Source: Avena insularis (lineage: Eukaryota; Streptophyta; Magnoliopsida; Poales; Poaceae). From it: a stretch of 64,000 nt of DNA. The notes beneath the pieces were generated by a model. The model was given only the letters and a program-made list of their open reading frames with translations. It was not told where the DNA came from and searched no databases. Made by a program: the position numbers and the translations under genes. This document shows, piece by piece, positions 34,229 to 45,997 of the stretch. Position 1 is the first letter of the stretch; each line of letters starts with the position of its first letter. The stretch is from the NCBI GenBank assembly GCA_023614405.1, contig CM042686.1, positions 465,404,740-465,468,739 of the forward strand, written 5' to 3'.

Positions 34229-35803
34229 CTAGAAGATACCCCGCGCGTTGCGGCGAAAATATGTGAAAAAAGTATCGGATGTACGAATGGCAGAACATTT
34301 ATCATGTGACACAATAAGAAATGACATAAAAAACAATACAATTTTGTAGATGATGTGATAAAATATACCGCTTGTGCAAGATTTCATGAATAAAAATATA
34401 ATATTGGAATATTACATCGTTTGGAGATAAAACATTTGTTTGTGTATGCAAGTCAACTTTGAAGAAAAATATTACTAATCGTGACTGTTTAAAATTCCAC
34501 CATCCACATGGGACCCATGAAGTAGTTTGCATATCCTAGTATACATATAAAATAAATTTTATGGTTTGCATACCTTGCAAAAGGCCAGACACCCTTAGGG
34601 GATTATAGATGGTTCCGAATGTTTACGGAGTGCTGAAATACAGCAGATTGCTTTTTAGAGGTTTGCTGGATCTAAATTGCACCTGGTGAACTAAATAAAG
34701 AATAATCACAGGGTAGTTGATGTGACCCTGTAAAAAAGCTGAGTGCGAAAATAATTAAGTCCATGAAGATATATGGAGTGACGATGTGTGTAAACGAAAA
34801 TTACCTTTGCATAAAGAATAAGGCCTGAAATTTTAAATATCTACATGCAATTCTGCCATAAAAATCATACCGATGATTAATTTGAGTACAAAATATTACA
34901 AATGACTGATCATGGGTATTCGTACCAGCCTATGAATATGAACTTACTTTCTGAACTTTATAATTACCAGGTGCAAATTCAAATTTCTACAAAAGAAAAG
35001 ACGAGTTAGATTTAGAGGGGCTTGCTCCATCGGTCAATCAGCACAAAATAATATTAGAGAGAGACTCTCCGAGCTAGGTGATGCTTTGCGAGCTCGGACC
35101 GCCAAGGCTACCGTGCGGCCGGCAGCGGACGCTGGACGTGCACATGCTCCTGAAAGATGCAATTCTGGATGAGGATATGAGCAAGATAATATTGTTGTTC
35201 GTGCATGTGATCATGTATGGAAGATGAATATGATCATGAGCACCACAGGAGGAAACGATGGATCGCTCCCGTGCAATGCAAAGAACAACATAGATGTAGA
35301 GAATGAATGGATATTTAAGATATTGGATTGGAAGAGCAAACATGCATTTACTTGTTAAGCTCGTGGTCTGCACGATCGGTTACCAAGTTGAGGCATCGAG
35401 TGTTAATCAATCAGACGTTTATTACTACAGCATATGCATTGAGGGCTAATCAATGGGAAGAGAAGAAGCTTAAGGATTGAGAAGTGGAACTCGATGTGAA
35501 AGGTCGCAACTTATATACGGGTGGAAAGGTACACAGTGGCTCGGATGTGCATGTTTTACCACTGTTCGTGGTTATAGGCAGACTATCATAAATATCTGGT
35601 AGTGGGTGCTGGTCCGCGGCTCGTCCGCACGTGCAATCAGGGGTATGTTATGAGAAAGTGACGGGGTATAGCTCTGGACAGACTTGATTAAGGTCGATCG
35701 ACGGTGAGATGCTTTAAATCGAACGGATCAGAAAAGGAGATGATGTGGCTACATGTTGAGATAGACAAAGTTAGTGGGGCTCTACTTTATACGAAGATAT
35801 AGA
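34229..35803 (-). mobile_element. Candidate non-autonomous Helitron
   Basis: On the minus strand the sequence starts TCTATATCTTCGTATAAAG (from 35803) after an A, and ends with a small GC hairpin (CCGC-AACGC-GCGG) about a dozen bases before the terminal CTAG (34229), followed by T. 5' TC, 3' hairpin plus CTRR and insertion between A and T without duplication define Helitrons. The 1575-bp interior has no RepHel motif and no gene I recognise, so it would be mobilised in trans. It splits a CACTA-like repeat region. Confidence 0.6.
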
Positions 35804-35839
35804 TAGCGGAGTTTTTTTAAGAGATGGAGACAATGCTCA

Positions 35840-36750
35840 AAAGACCGAATTAAAAATATTTTGGGCTATTCTACATGGTCCATCTACATACGCTATACTC
35901 CGTGGGTTCCTTTCTTAAATTTCATTGGGTTGTGCTAAGCAGTCCCTTGACCCTGGCAAGGCCGAATTAAAATGTTCTTAACTATTCTTCATGGGATCCT
36001 TTCTCAAATTTTACTGGCCTATGCTCAGCAGTTCCCTGACCCTGCGCTCAAAAAAAACCCAGCTCCCTGACCTCGAAAAGTCATGTGTGTATGTTGGACT
36101 GTTTTTTCGGGTCAAACTTGATAACGTTGCTGGGTCCTCCATGTTAGCCTATCACTACGCTGGACTTTTTTCTCGCTCGCGCCTCCCTATTTCGAACTTG
36201 GCAATGTTGCTCGATGCAGCATCTCTATAAGGCCGCGCTGCTGGGTCCCATGTGTCAGACTCTCTGTAAATGAAACGTGCGGATGATGGACTTTTTTCAG
36301 CCCCGTTCGCTGTTTTGACATCGGTCCATTACTAGGTCTAAATATACATGGTACAAAGTAAATGACCAAATATACATACATACTATATAATGTCGATCAA
36401 ATTATATTATTTTTTTGAAAATTATCTATTATAATTTTATATAGTGATGATATGTCATATGTCTATTATCTGTTTCTCACGTGCAGGGTACGTGGAACTT
36501 ACTAGTAATGCAGTAGTTTCAACAAAACAACATAGGTAGGAGGAGCTTTTTCTTGGGAGGGGGGGGGGGCTCGGGAAGGGGATGACCATAAAGGCCGTAT
36601 TAAAAATATTCTGGGATAACTGGGGGCGGATGCCCTATTCTTCATGGGCTCACTCCAAAACTGAATGCGCTATGGTCGGCGGCCACAAGGCAATAAAAAG
36701 ACCGAATTGAAGGTTTGGGGCTATGATTGGGTCTGATAGGCTAATTTTAT
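35840..36750 (+). repeat. Diverged repeats around CCGAATTAAAAATATT
   Basis: A unit containing (A/G)CCGAATTAAAAATATT, GGGCTATTCT(T/A)CATGG, CTTTCT(T/C)AAATTT and CTATGCTCAGCAG recurs near 35848, 35962 and 36590, with a final diverged copy near 36700. It is interrupted by two of the ~125-bp units. An 11-G run lies at 36559-36569. It probably belongs to the 5' non-coding region of the CACTA element. Confidence 0.55.
36085..36320 (+). repeat. Two further ~125-bp units of the array
   Basis: Words shared with 32820-34010 include CATGTGTGTATG, AACTTGATAACGTTGCT, CTCGCTCGCGCCTCCCT, TTCGAACTTGGCAA and GGCCGCGCTG. Anchors GGGTCC are at about 36132 and 36243. The order of units here continues the style of the last units before the Helitron. 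Confidence 0.8.
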
Positions 36751-37639
36751 GGGCTTAGTAATAAAAATTTCAGACCTCAATAAGGAAGAACAAAACGAGG
36801 GAGAAAATTTTGGCCGGTATTTTCGCGTGAAAATTATTGACAACCAGGACACATACCCCGCGCGTGCCAAAACTTTCCCACTCGCGCCTTCCAATTCACG
36901 CCTTCACTCCAGCAGCCAGCTATTGTCTCTTTGCGCCATTCTTCTAGAGACGCGCAGGCGGTCAAAACCACAAGCCGCGCACCAAAACATTCACACTCCG
37001 TCTATTAGCCGGGACGGCCTGACACCATTGCTGGCGGCGCCGTTCTTTTCGAGACGCACACAGGCCGACGGTCAGCTGGTCGATCCCCATGGTACGCTTA
37101 TAATATCCTTAGTTCGCTTAATCATTCCCTAGAAGTAGTTTCGTACTCGATCTGCTCGTTTGATATTTTTCTGCACTTGATCTGTTTGTTCGAATTGGTT
37201 GTCATTTTGTGCTCGGTCGATCTGTTCTCTCAAATATGTAACATAGTTCTGCACTCAATTTCTGAAATAAGCTAAAATTACGTGGCATTTATACTTCTAT
37301 ATTCAATCAGGTTGCTCAGATATCTTGGCTTAATTAAATCTGTAATCAACTTGTTCGGTGAAATATCTTGAAAGCTTCTGACCATCTCTATCCTCAACAG
37401 ATGGACATATATTGGATACTGAATAGAAACAAGCAACACCTTTATATTGGGAAGGTGTTAATGAATTCAGTTTGTTAGACAGCATAACGGCGACTCGGAT
37501 GTGTTTTGCCCTTGCAGACAATGCCTTAATTATAAATAGTTGAGTTAGAGCAGAGTCGCAGACCATACTTTCGTTAATAGGATGCAACACACATATATTA
37601 GGTGAACTAAACATGGTGAACCATATGATCAGCCTGTTC
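36751..37639 (+). other. Upstream region of the CACTA transposase
   Basis: This stretch is moderately GC-rich at 36840-37100, then AT-rich. It contains no recognised domain; an untranslated leader with introns is plausible. One open frame at 36749-37132 has no similarity I can name. Confidence 0.4.
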
Positions 37640-39681
37640 TTGATCCTCTAGCTGATGCTGATCCGCCTGAAGCTCATCAGATCGAGGATAAGGACCTTTC
37701 TGGTTTGTTAAGGGACTTGTACCCCACTACAAGCAAAAAAGGCGCTCCTTCTCTTAAAAGATCACTTTTCTCTGACCTGATAGAAGATGTCAAGTGTTCA
37801 GTGGACCCTGATTCTGGTATCTCAAGATTCGAACTGGTAGTGAAATTACTAAAGGAGAAGTTGTTCAACAAGATTACCAACAAAGCTTTCGATTCAGTGA
37901 TTAAGGTGTACATCGAGTCAATCCCTAGGGAAGGACTGCCAAAATCCTTTCATGAGATGAAACAGTACATCAAGGTACTTGGACTATCATATGAGAAGAT
38001 CCATTTTTGTCCAAATAATTGTGTACTGTTCTGGGAGGATTATGAAAACCTCGATGAATGCCCAGTATGTAACGAATCAAGATGGAAAAATTGTGATAAA
38101 AAAAAAGAAAGATCCTTGTAAGGTTCTGAGATATTTTTCAATTATAGATAGATTGAAGAGGTTGTTTCAGTCAGAAAAAACATCTAAGGAAACAAGATGG
38201 CACAAAGAGATTCTCAAGCCGCATTTATTACTTACTCGACATCCAGCTGATGGCGATGAATGGAAGAACTTTGACAAGGCCCATCCAGGATTTGCAGCGG
38301 ATCCAAGGAACCTGAGACTTGGCCTAGCTACAGATGGATTTAACCCATTTGGCAACATGAGTAACTCGTACAGCATGTGGCCAGTACTTGTTACAATTTA
38401 CAACATGTCTCCCTGGGCATGCACTGGTCAGTCGAACTGCTTGCTGGCTTTACTCATCCCAGGTCCCAAATCACCTGGGAAGGATTTTGATCTGTTCATG
38501 CAGCCTCTTATACGAGACTTGCAGAAACTATGGAAGGGTGTCATGACTCCTGATATCCTTGCCAGCAACCATGAAGATGCCAAGTTCCCTATGTGTGCTG
38601 CTGTGTTATTCTGCAACCATGATTTTCCAGCTCTTGGCACTATGTCAGGCAGAGTGACAGCAGGTTATAATGCATGTGTTCGCTATGATACAAAACAGGT
38701 CACAGTGAGGCTACAAAATAAGACTGGTTTCCTTGGCCACCGGGTTTTTCTTCCTCAAGGCCACAAATTCCGAAAAAACTTGAAAAATTTGCAGTTCTAT
38801 GGAAAGAGGACTAAATATGGCACTGCACCACAAAAGTTCACTACAACTGAGTTGCAGGCGCATTTAGAAAAGGTCAGAAATGTCAAACCAGGAAAACAAC
38901 CAGCTGCCAGACGAGGTAAAATAAAGAATACAGAAGATGCACCGACAGTAGGAGCAGCATCCAAAAGGAAGAGAGCGGAAGAAGTAGCAGTAGATTCCCA
39001 AGGAAAGGAAAAGGAACCAAGAATATTTTATAAGCGCAGATCCACTCTACGGGACTTGCCGTATTGGGCTGGTAAGACACTTCGACATAATATTGATGTC
39101 ATGCACATGGAGAAAAATATATGTGACAGCATTATAGGCACATTACTCAACATTCCATCTAAGACAAAAGATAGCTATAATGCTAGGCTTGACTGCGAAA
39201 AACTCAACGTATAACAACAACTTGAAGCTGCATCCTGAAGGTACGGTTGATAAGGGCGGTGAAAAACATTACAAATTTCGAGGTGCAGAATTTACCTTGC
39301 CGATGAATAAAAGGGTACTATTTTGTGACTTCCTCCAAGGTGTGAAGTTCTCATCTGGATTTGCTTCCAACATTGCAAATTGTATCAATGCAGAGGGGAA
39401 CAAAGGGTTGAAAACTCACGATTGCCACATCCTACTACAAAGGCTTTTAACTCTTGGCATTAAAGGTTTAGTGAACAAGGATTTGTACAGCGTACTTGCA
39501 GAGTTGGGAAAGTTCTTTAGGAAATTCTGTAGCAAAACTCTGGACAGAAGAGTTGTAGCGCGTCTTCAGACGGACATAGCAGAAATCCTGTGCAAGCTTG
39601 AGCTGATATATCCACCAGCCTTCTTTGATGTGATGGTGCATTTGGTTGTTCATCTGACTGAACATGCACTTTATAGCGGTC
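37640..39681 (+). pseudogene. CACTA (En/Spm) TNP2-type transposase, frameshifted and truncated
   Basis: The N-terminal part (37640-38120) includes the Cys pattern CPNNCVLFWEDYENLDECPVC. After a shift in an A run (38098-38108) a second frame continues to 39214 with VLRYFSIIDRLKRLF, RNLRLGLATDGFNPFGNMS and LVTIYNMSPWACT. It also holds LLIPGPKSPGKDFDLF, GHRVFLPQGHKFRK and DLPYWAGKTLRHNIDVMHME. A second shift near 39205-39220 leads to a third frame with GLKTHDCHILLQRLL and PPAFFDVMVHLVVHL, ending at the gypsy-1 insertion (39681). These are the ordered blocks of TNP2/TNPD transposases. The remaining C-terminus should lie beyond the window, right of gypsy-1. Confidence 0.9.
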
Positions 39682-41175
39682 TGATACGTCCATTTTGCAT
39701 CACCATTCTATATCATAATTCACTGTTATTCATTGATATATTTCGTATTGAGGGGTGATACTTTTGTTATTTCATCTGTCTTTGCATGGTTGATGACTTT
39801 TGGAGCATGGACCGTTGCAGTCAGGATTCTGATGGAAAAGGTGCTGTTTGGAGGCAAAATTCGCGAAGATCAGAAAATCCGGGAAAATACATGGAAATAC
39901 CTATTTTTCTAGAAGACGAAGGAATCCAGAAGGGGGGCTGGAAATGGGCCATAGGGGGCCCACACCACCCCCTAGCGCGGGCTAGCCTAGGCCGCGCCAC
40001 CAGGTGGTGTGGCCGCCCTGGTCCACCCCTAGCACTCCCCTCTGGCGTATATTATCCTCCTGAAACCCTAAGACTCGGGGAGCGACCATAGAAAGATTCC
40101 GCCACCTCTGCGGGGCGGAAAACACCAAGAGAGAAAGATCTCTCTGGCAGGCAGATTTCTGCCGGGGGAATTCCTTCCCGGAGAGGGGAGATCATCGCCA
40201 TCAACACCACCATCAAGCTGGACTTCATCGGGATCATCATCATCATCACCACCATCATCACCATCAGCACCATCATCACCATCTCCATATTGCTGTAACA
40301 ATTGGGTTGAATCTCGCATTAGTTCTTAGGGGAAACTTTCCCGGTGTTGATTACTCTTTGTAGTTGATGCTATTGAGTGAACCATTGAATTATTGTTTAT
40401 GTTCAGATTGTTATACATCATTATTCCATCTCTGATCATGATCCATATGATGTCTTGTGAGTAGTTCGTTTTGTTCTTGAGGACATGGGAGAAGTCATGT
40501 TGTTAGTAGTGGAGTTGTGTTGAGAAAGATTCAATAGTTTGATATTTAAGTTGTGGTGTACTTCTTCTAGTGGTGTCATGTGAACGTCGACTACATGATA
40601 CTTCACCTATATGGGCATAGGGGAACGCATTGTGTATTTGGCTACTAATCGTAGGGGTTGGAGTGTGAAACCTGAACCCCGTTAGGAAACCATTGCACAA
40701 GGGACATAAGGGTCTTAGAGTTTAAAGTCAGGTAGGTTTCTACCTTAATTACTTTCTTGTACTTACGGATGTTTGCAAGGGGTATAATCACAAGTATGTA
40801 TTAGTCCTAGGAAGGTCGGTACATTAGCACAGGTTCACCCACACAACACTTAGCAAGCTAAAGAAGATTAATCAACTATATGAAGCGAAAGCACTTGACA
40901 GTCTTCCCATGTGTCCTCAAGAACGTTTGGTCATCTTAAGTAATACAACCGGCTTGTCCTTTGCTGCATAAAGGATTGGGCCACTTGCTGCATTTATTCC
41001 TCTGCCTTTTATTTACTCAGTTTACTTGCTTTATCAAAACCCCTAAAATCCGTTTGCTAAGTATTTGCAGAGAATTCATGATCCATACCACTAGCCAAAG
41101 ACCTTCGCTCCTCGTTGGGTTCGACACTCTTACTTATCGAAAATCGCGATACACCCCTATACTTGTGGGTCATCA
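39682..41175 (+). repeat. 5' LTR of gypsy-1
   Basis: It starts TGATACGTCCATTTTGCATC and ends CTTGTGGGTCATCA (1494 bp), both typical of a common Triticeae/Pooideae gypsy group. An imperfect CAT/CAC trinucleotide run lies at about 40200-40282. The phrase CTCCTCGTTGGGTTCGACAC (41111-41130) and the end sequence support the assignment. Confidence 0.88.
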
Positions 41176-41203
41176 AGACTATTTTCCGCTACTGCTTGGG
41201 GAG
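41176..41203 (+). other. Degenerate primer binding site of gypsy-1
   Basis: AGACTATTTTCCGCTACTGC, followed by TTGGGGAG, stands where related elements have a tRNA-Asp complement (TGGCGCCGTTGCCGGGG). Several positions differ, so the site is damaged; compare the better copy in gypsy-2 at 54971-54987. Confidence 0.6.
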
Positions 41204-41287
41204 TGAAGCGCTATTGGAGAGTGGAACTGGTAAAGGAAACTTCTACTGCGAGTATTGTTTACTTATGTTAGTTGCTTTATTTTCGTT

Positions 41288-41605
41288 ATGGATAATTCGC
41301 TGAGTTTCTTATTTGGTAATGCTACTACCACAGCTAAGGTAGTAGATGAACCACCACCTGCTGGAAATGATGCTTTCAAAATACCTACAAGAATTATTGA
41401 TCGTGTTATGGATAAATACTATGTTGGGGATGGAACTGTCCATCCCGGTGATCATTTACTCTTTATACACGAATTATGCGGGTTGTTCAAGTGTGCAGGT
41501 ATTACTACAGATCAAGTTAAGAAGAAGTTATTCTCACTATCGCTGAAAGGAAGAGCTGAGGAATGGTATAAGCTGCTGAAGAATGGTCAAGCTCTGGAAT
41601 GGGAG
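41288..41605 (+). pseudogene. gypsy-1 gag, first part
   Basis: From the likely start MDNSLSFLFGN the frame is open for 106 codons: HPGDHLLFIHELCGLFKCAG is in the core, then KKKLFSLSLKGRAEEWYKLL, a retrotransposon-gag signature. It ends LEWE at the GGGAG target site of the solo LTR and resumes at 45774-45778 as EEIVPLFYSKF. Without the insertion the frame is continuous. Confidence 0.85.
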
Positions 41606-44600
41606 TGTAACACCCTCGAATCGGCCCTATGCAAGATTTAGCCCTTTCCGCCAAACCCGCATAGAAACGATTCAAGGACGCCCACCAGGCACTTCCGTGC
41701 GGGTGGAAAACGAAGTAATACCATTACACAACAGTCCTCGATGGAACCCACAGAACAGATATATATATATACGACAGTGACTCAACGAGTCAAGAATATA
41801 GATATACAATACAAAGATCCAAATCACCTTGAAATCGATACATCGTCCGAGTACGGACAAGAAGCAAATTGGGCTAAGAGCCCTGAAGAATAACCAATGG
41901 CGTCCATAACCCTGCCCAGGCCAAGCCGGAAGGGTAACCCTGCTAACGACGTCGATCTCAAACCTGCTAAAACAAAAGTGGGTGCCGACAAAGGGCAAAA
42001 GAAAAAGAGGAGCGTCAGTACTGAGGCCAGTACACGGTGAGGCTAGAATTCGGTGGCTCTCGCCTACATAGGTATGGTGGACTGAAGCGGCAGCGCAACA
42101 ACACTAAACAACCTATAGAGACTCGGTAAAACTGGCGGCTATTAGAGAGGGATAAGAAAGACCTATTCGGGACCAACCTGATACTAACACCAATCATACC
42201 CATCCTGGTATTCCCCCTCGAGACCAAACGAGGAAGTCAAACCGAGGAACTCACACAGTTGGCAATTTTACTCATTCCATTATAGTTGCAGCATTTACTA
42301 GTCAGATATATAGCATGAGTCATCCTGATAGCATAAGTAGTGGGCAGTTTTAGTTAACATTCCGTTGTAGTTGGAACATTTACTAGTCAGATATAATTGT
42401 CATGAGGAATCCCAAAACCCAGCAGTTGTTGGCACTTTTATCACATTCCATTGGAGTTGCAATACTTACTAGGCAGGTATAGTGTGACACAGATCACCAC
42501 AGAACCACCAATTGTTGGCATTTTTATTATCCATTCCATTGTATTTGAATCTGATTAGTAGTCACATATTAAGTCAAATTTATAGCACTACTTTAGTTAT
42601 GCTTGTCTATGATCGAGATACTGTGCTCCAAGTCGTCCATAACCGCGAACACGGCTTTCAGAAAGATTTACCCTGCAGGGGTGCACAAATAGCAACACAC
42701 ACACGATCAACCCCGGAAAACCAAATCAAAACCCAATGAGGCTTTCACGACAAAGCAATCACAGGATTCATAAAATATTTCAGGGGGCCACCCCACTAAG
42801 CTACCCGCAACGAAGTTGGCCGGCTCCGGAATGGACCCAGGGTTTGTGATGACGACTGTAAACGACTGGGAACCCGAAAGTGTGACTGGGCTTGTTGATA
42901 CCGCGAAAACGTGGCACGATCCAAAACAGTACAGGTGCTCCACGCACAATCTTAAATAAAGAAGTAAAACATGGCATAAGTATAGGATAGTAATAAAGCC
43001 CCAAACTAGTTTGTGGCCCCAAGAAATAAGAAATGAATCAAGCTCTGGCTAAGGGGGATTCATAGAGTCTCCCGTATGTGGATAGTGCGAATAGTCAAGG
43101 AACAGGTATCAAGTACTCGGCCTCACGGACACAAGTGGGCATGAAAAACCAAATAGCATGTAATAGCCCACCGGTGCCACTTTCATTAGTTATCACAGCA
43201 ATTTAATAGTTGTAATTAAAGACATGATCAACTCCACCATATTACATCTGCCAGCATTCCAACAACTATGGTACTTGACAACACGAGATCGCACCTGAGC
43301 AAGCAACTATGACTCGCAAGGCCAGCTATCTACCAAACAACAGGTAATAGGAGGTGTCCAAGGCAATATAGAGGCTGCACGGAACTATAGCATCGCAACA
43401 CGGATAGCAATAGATCAACAGGAGGAAATAAAGACTATAAATGCAAAATAGGTAGAAGGGGGAGAGATGCTCGCCTAGGAAACACTGCCGAACGTTCATA
43501 TCCGGAGAACTTGTCGATACTCGCATCCACTCATCGACCTAGTCCGCAAAGAAGCAAACACTAGAAGAAACACCGGATGCACTATTTAATGCTACGACAA
43601 AAGATCTGGCATGATTATGATATGATGCAGATGCGGTGCAATTAGGTGGTATTAAGCGGAACCGGGGTCCCGACAATTAATTAGATGGTTTATGTTGTTT
43701 AGACACCCCGCATTTTAAATGTTGTCTTAACAAGGCGAAACATGGTATCAGTTCGCTACACAAATTTAAATGGAGTCCGGAATAAGACTAGAATAGCATG
43801 CATATAGACTCCATATTTAATTTAGGTGAATCGACTATTTAACCCAACCCACCAGATGACATGTATGCAAGCATGACGATTTAATGATGCGACATGTATA
43901 TGTCATATTATAAAAATAGAGGCGTAGGGTCACACATCTGGGTTCGGAAGATCTTGGGTTCCGGGGGTTCGGGTCCGGTCTTAGGGGTTCAGGGTCTTCG
44001 GATCTGTGAAGGAGATCAAGGCGTTTCGAGGAGAATATCTTGGCGCTCGGTGTCCATGTAGGCGAACTTGTCGGTTCTGCGGTTTCGATTGTCGATGTCG
44101 GACTTGGGTCTTGGCGCCAGGAGATCTTGGTGTTCCGTGCGGTCGATCTTGCCGTTCCGGGATGGAGAACTCGGCGCTCCGGGAAGAAGGACTTGGCGTC
44201 AAGGGTCTCGGCGTCTTCGGCCCCTGGATCGGAGAACTTGGCATCCATGTAGAAGGCCTTGTCGATCCGGCGTCATTGCCTCCGGGTTCCACGACGGCGT
44301 ACTTGGGGTTCTCACTTTGATTGCCGGTGTGGGACTCCGGTTGCTTGTCAACGGAAGGCCTTGTCACACCCAAAAATTGTGGCGATTATCTTCAAAATAG
44401 CATGTCGTCCCACGGAATAGGCTCGATTTTAGCAGTTACATCTCCACAATGCCACCACACAAAACTCCAATAAAACAATATCCGAGACACGAGTACAACA
44501 GGAGTAACAGAGGCCACGTCCGGGTCAAACGAGACAAGAAGGAGCGAGATGCAGGGAGGATACAGATGTCATCGCAGCCACGGAGGCAGGGGTCGAACGG

Positions 44601-45773
44601 GATAGGGACGATGTCGGCAGCACAGCCAGAGCCGGGGGCCGGGCGCCAGTCTTGAGCTCGGGGCGGCAACGGGTACAGGGAGCCTCACGGGGTTGACCTG
44701 CAAGGGATGCAAGCTCACAGGCGGAGGACGGCGACGTGCAACCGCATCGTCACACGCGTGCAGGAGGCGGAGGAGCTACACTCAGGGAGGCTAGGAAGCA
44801 ATCACAAGGCGCATGCCGGAGGCGACCTGCTTTAGGCAAATGAGGCACGGCCATGATGCGATCTGGAGGGCGAAGCCACGGTGGCGCAGGCGTGCTGTCG
44901 GCGCAATGCCAGGTCATAGTGGGGGCCCGGGCCAGAGAAGAAGGGGGCCACGGAGGCGAGGGATGGCGAGGAGATGCCCGGGGAACGGTGCATGACGACG
45001 CGGCCGGGTCGGCCGAATGAAGCGGATGGAAGAGGCGGGGAGGGCGTGGAGGCGAGAGGAGGAAGTAGGCGGCTGGCAGGTGTCGAGCAGGTGGGCGGGC
45101 GAGGCCTGTGGACGGCGCGTGAGGTGGGAGAAAACGGGAAGGTGGGGTGTGGTCGGACATGGGAGCGAGGTGGGGCAGGGATGGTGCGTGGGGATCAAGG
45201 GAGATGGTGGTGGGGCGACCAGATGGAGCGATGGTTGGGCAGGTGGCGGTGGGAAACGTGCAGGGGTGGCGGGGTGTGGTTTGATGCAGAGGAGGGTGGG
45301 CAGGTGGAGGGGAGTGGGGCCAGGAGGGATGAGGTGGCGCACAGGGAGTGGCCGGGGTGAGGTGGCGATGGGGTGGGAGTGGTGAACAGGTGAGGGTGGC
45401 GGCTGGGTTAGATAGGCTGGATAGACTAGGTTTGGCTAGATATTTTTAGACTAGGGTTTGGAGGTGGCCTGGCTTTTCTCAAGGGCTGCCTCCTAAAAAC
45501 AATTTGAAAATTTTATTTATTGAAAACGGGGCTTTTGCAAACCGTATTTAGACAAACCAAAATATTCCGGAGACCCTGGTTTTGTATTTGAATAAAGACG
45601 GGGCTTATTTAGAAAAACAAAATAGGTTTTCGAAAATAGTTTTGAGACAAACCATGCATGATGATGACGATGCTCAAATGCAATGTGGCATGATGACATG
45701 AGCATGCGGTCATGACGATGCAATGCACAAAAACACAGCGATTTTCTAATAGTGGTTTTAGCGGGATGCCACA
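41606..45773 (+). mobile_element. Solo LTR of a long-LTR gypsy-type family
   Basis: The 4168-bp segment begins TGTAACACCCTCGAATCGGC and ends GCGGGATGCCACA. It is flanked by a perfect 5-bp duplication GGGAG (41601-41605 and 45774-45778) inside the gag frame. There is no gag, pol, primer site or second LTR inside, so it is a solo LTR left by LTR-LTR recombination. Large LTRs starting TGTAACACCC are known in Triticeae (for example Sukkula-like non-autonomous elements), but the family name is uncertain. The GC-rich block 43920-45420 yields many long accidental open frames on both strands. A related, 5'-truncated LTR lies at 58938-63756. Confidence 0.88.
42257..42600 (+). repeat. Four imperfect ~86-bp tandem repeats inside the solo LTR
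   Basis: CATTCC(A/G)TTG.AGTTG.A.. followed by TTACTAG(T/G)CAG.TAT recurs at 42273, 42358, 42444 and 42532 (spacing 85-88 bp). Each is preceded by a TTGGCA/TTGTTGGCA word or a diverged form. The related LTR at 58938-63756 has a single unit (about 59300-59380). Confidence 0.85.
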
Positions 45774-45997
45774 GGGAGGAAATAGTGCCTCTCTTTTATT
45801 CAAAGTTTTATCCTCCTAGTGAGATTCATAAAGATCGGAATCAAATATACAACTTTTGGCCTCACGATGGAGAGAGTACAACTCAAGCTTGGGGGAGATT
45901 GAAGTTACTAATGCCCAAATGTCCCATTCATGAGCTCCCCAACAATATTATTATCAATAACTTTTATGCAAGGCTCCCTCTACATGACAAAGATTCT
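45774..45997 (+). pseudogene. gypsy-1 gag, continuation, ending at a deletion junction
   Basis: It continues the gag frame: EEIVPLFYSKFYPPSEIHKD, then STTQAWGRLKLLMPKCPIHE and NNIIINNFYARLPLHDKD. At about 45995 the sequence jumps to a region that normally lies between protease and RT. The jump sits on the shared word TGACAA.GATT, so the rest of gag and the protease are deleted in this copy. The segment 45831-45994 is present again at 47303-47465. Confidence 0.82.

Noticed and set aside
36478..36508. A second Helitron 3' end (…TTACTAG|T) on the plus strand
   Set aside because: The preceding hairpin is poor and no matching 5' TC end was found.
36749..37132. 127-codon frame as a CACTA accessory gene
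   Set aside because: There is no domain and no similarity I recognise. It overlaps a repeat-derived region, so the evidence is too thin.
44400..45400. Many 60-140-codon frames on both strands
   Set aside because: They result from the GC-rich part of the solo LTR. No domain is seen and the frames overlap each other.
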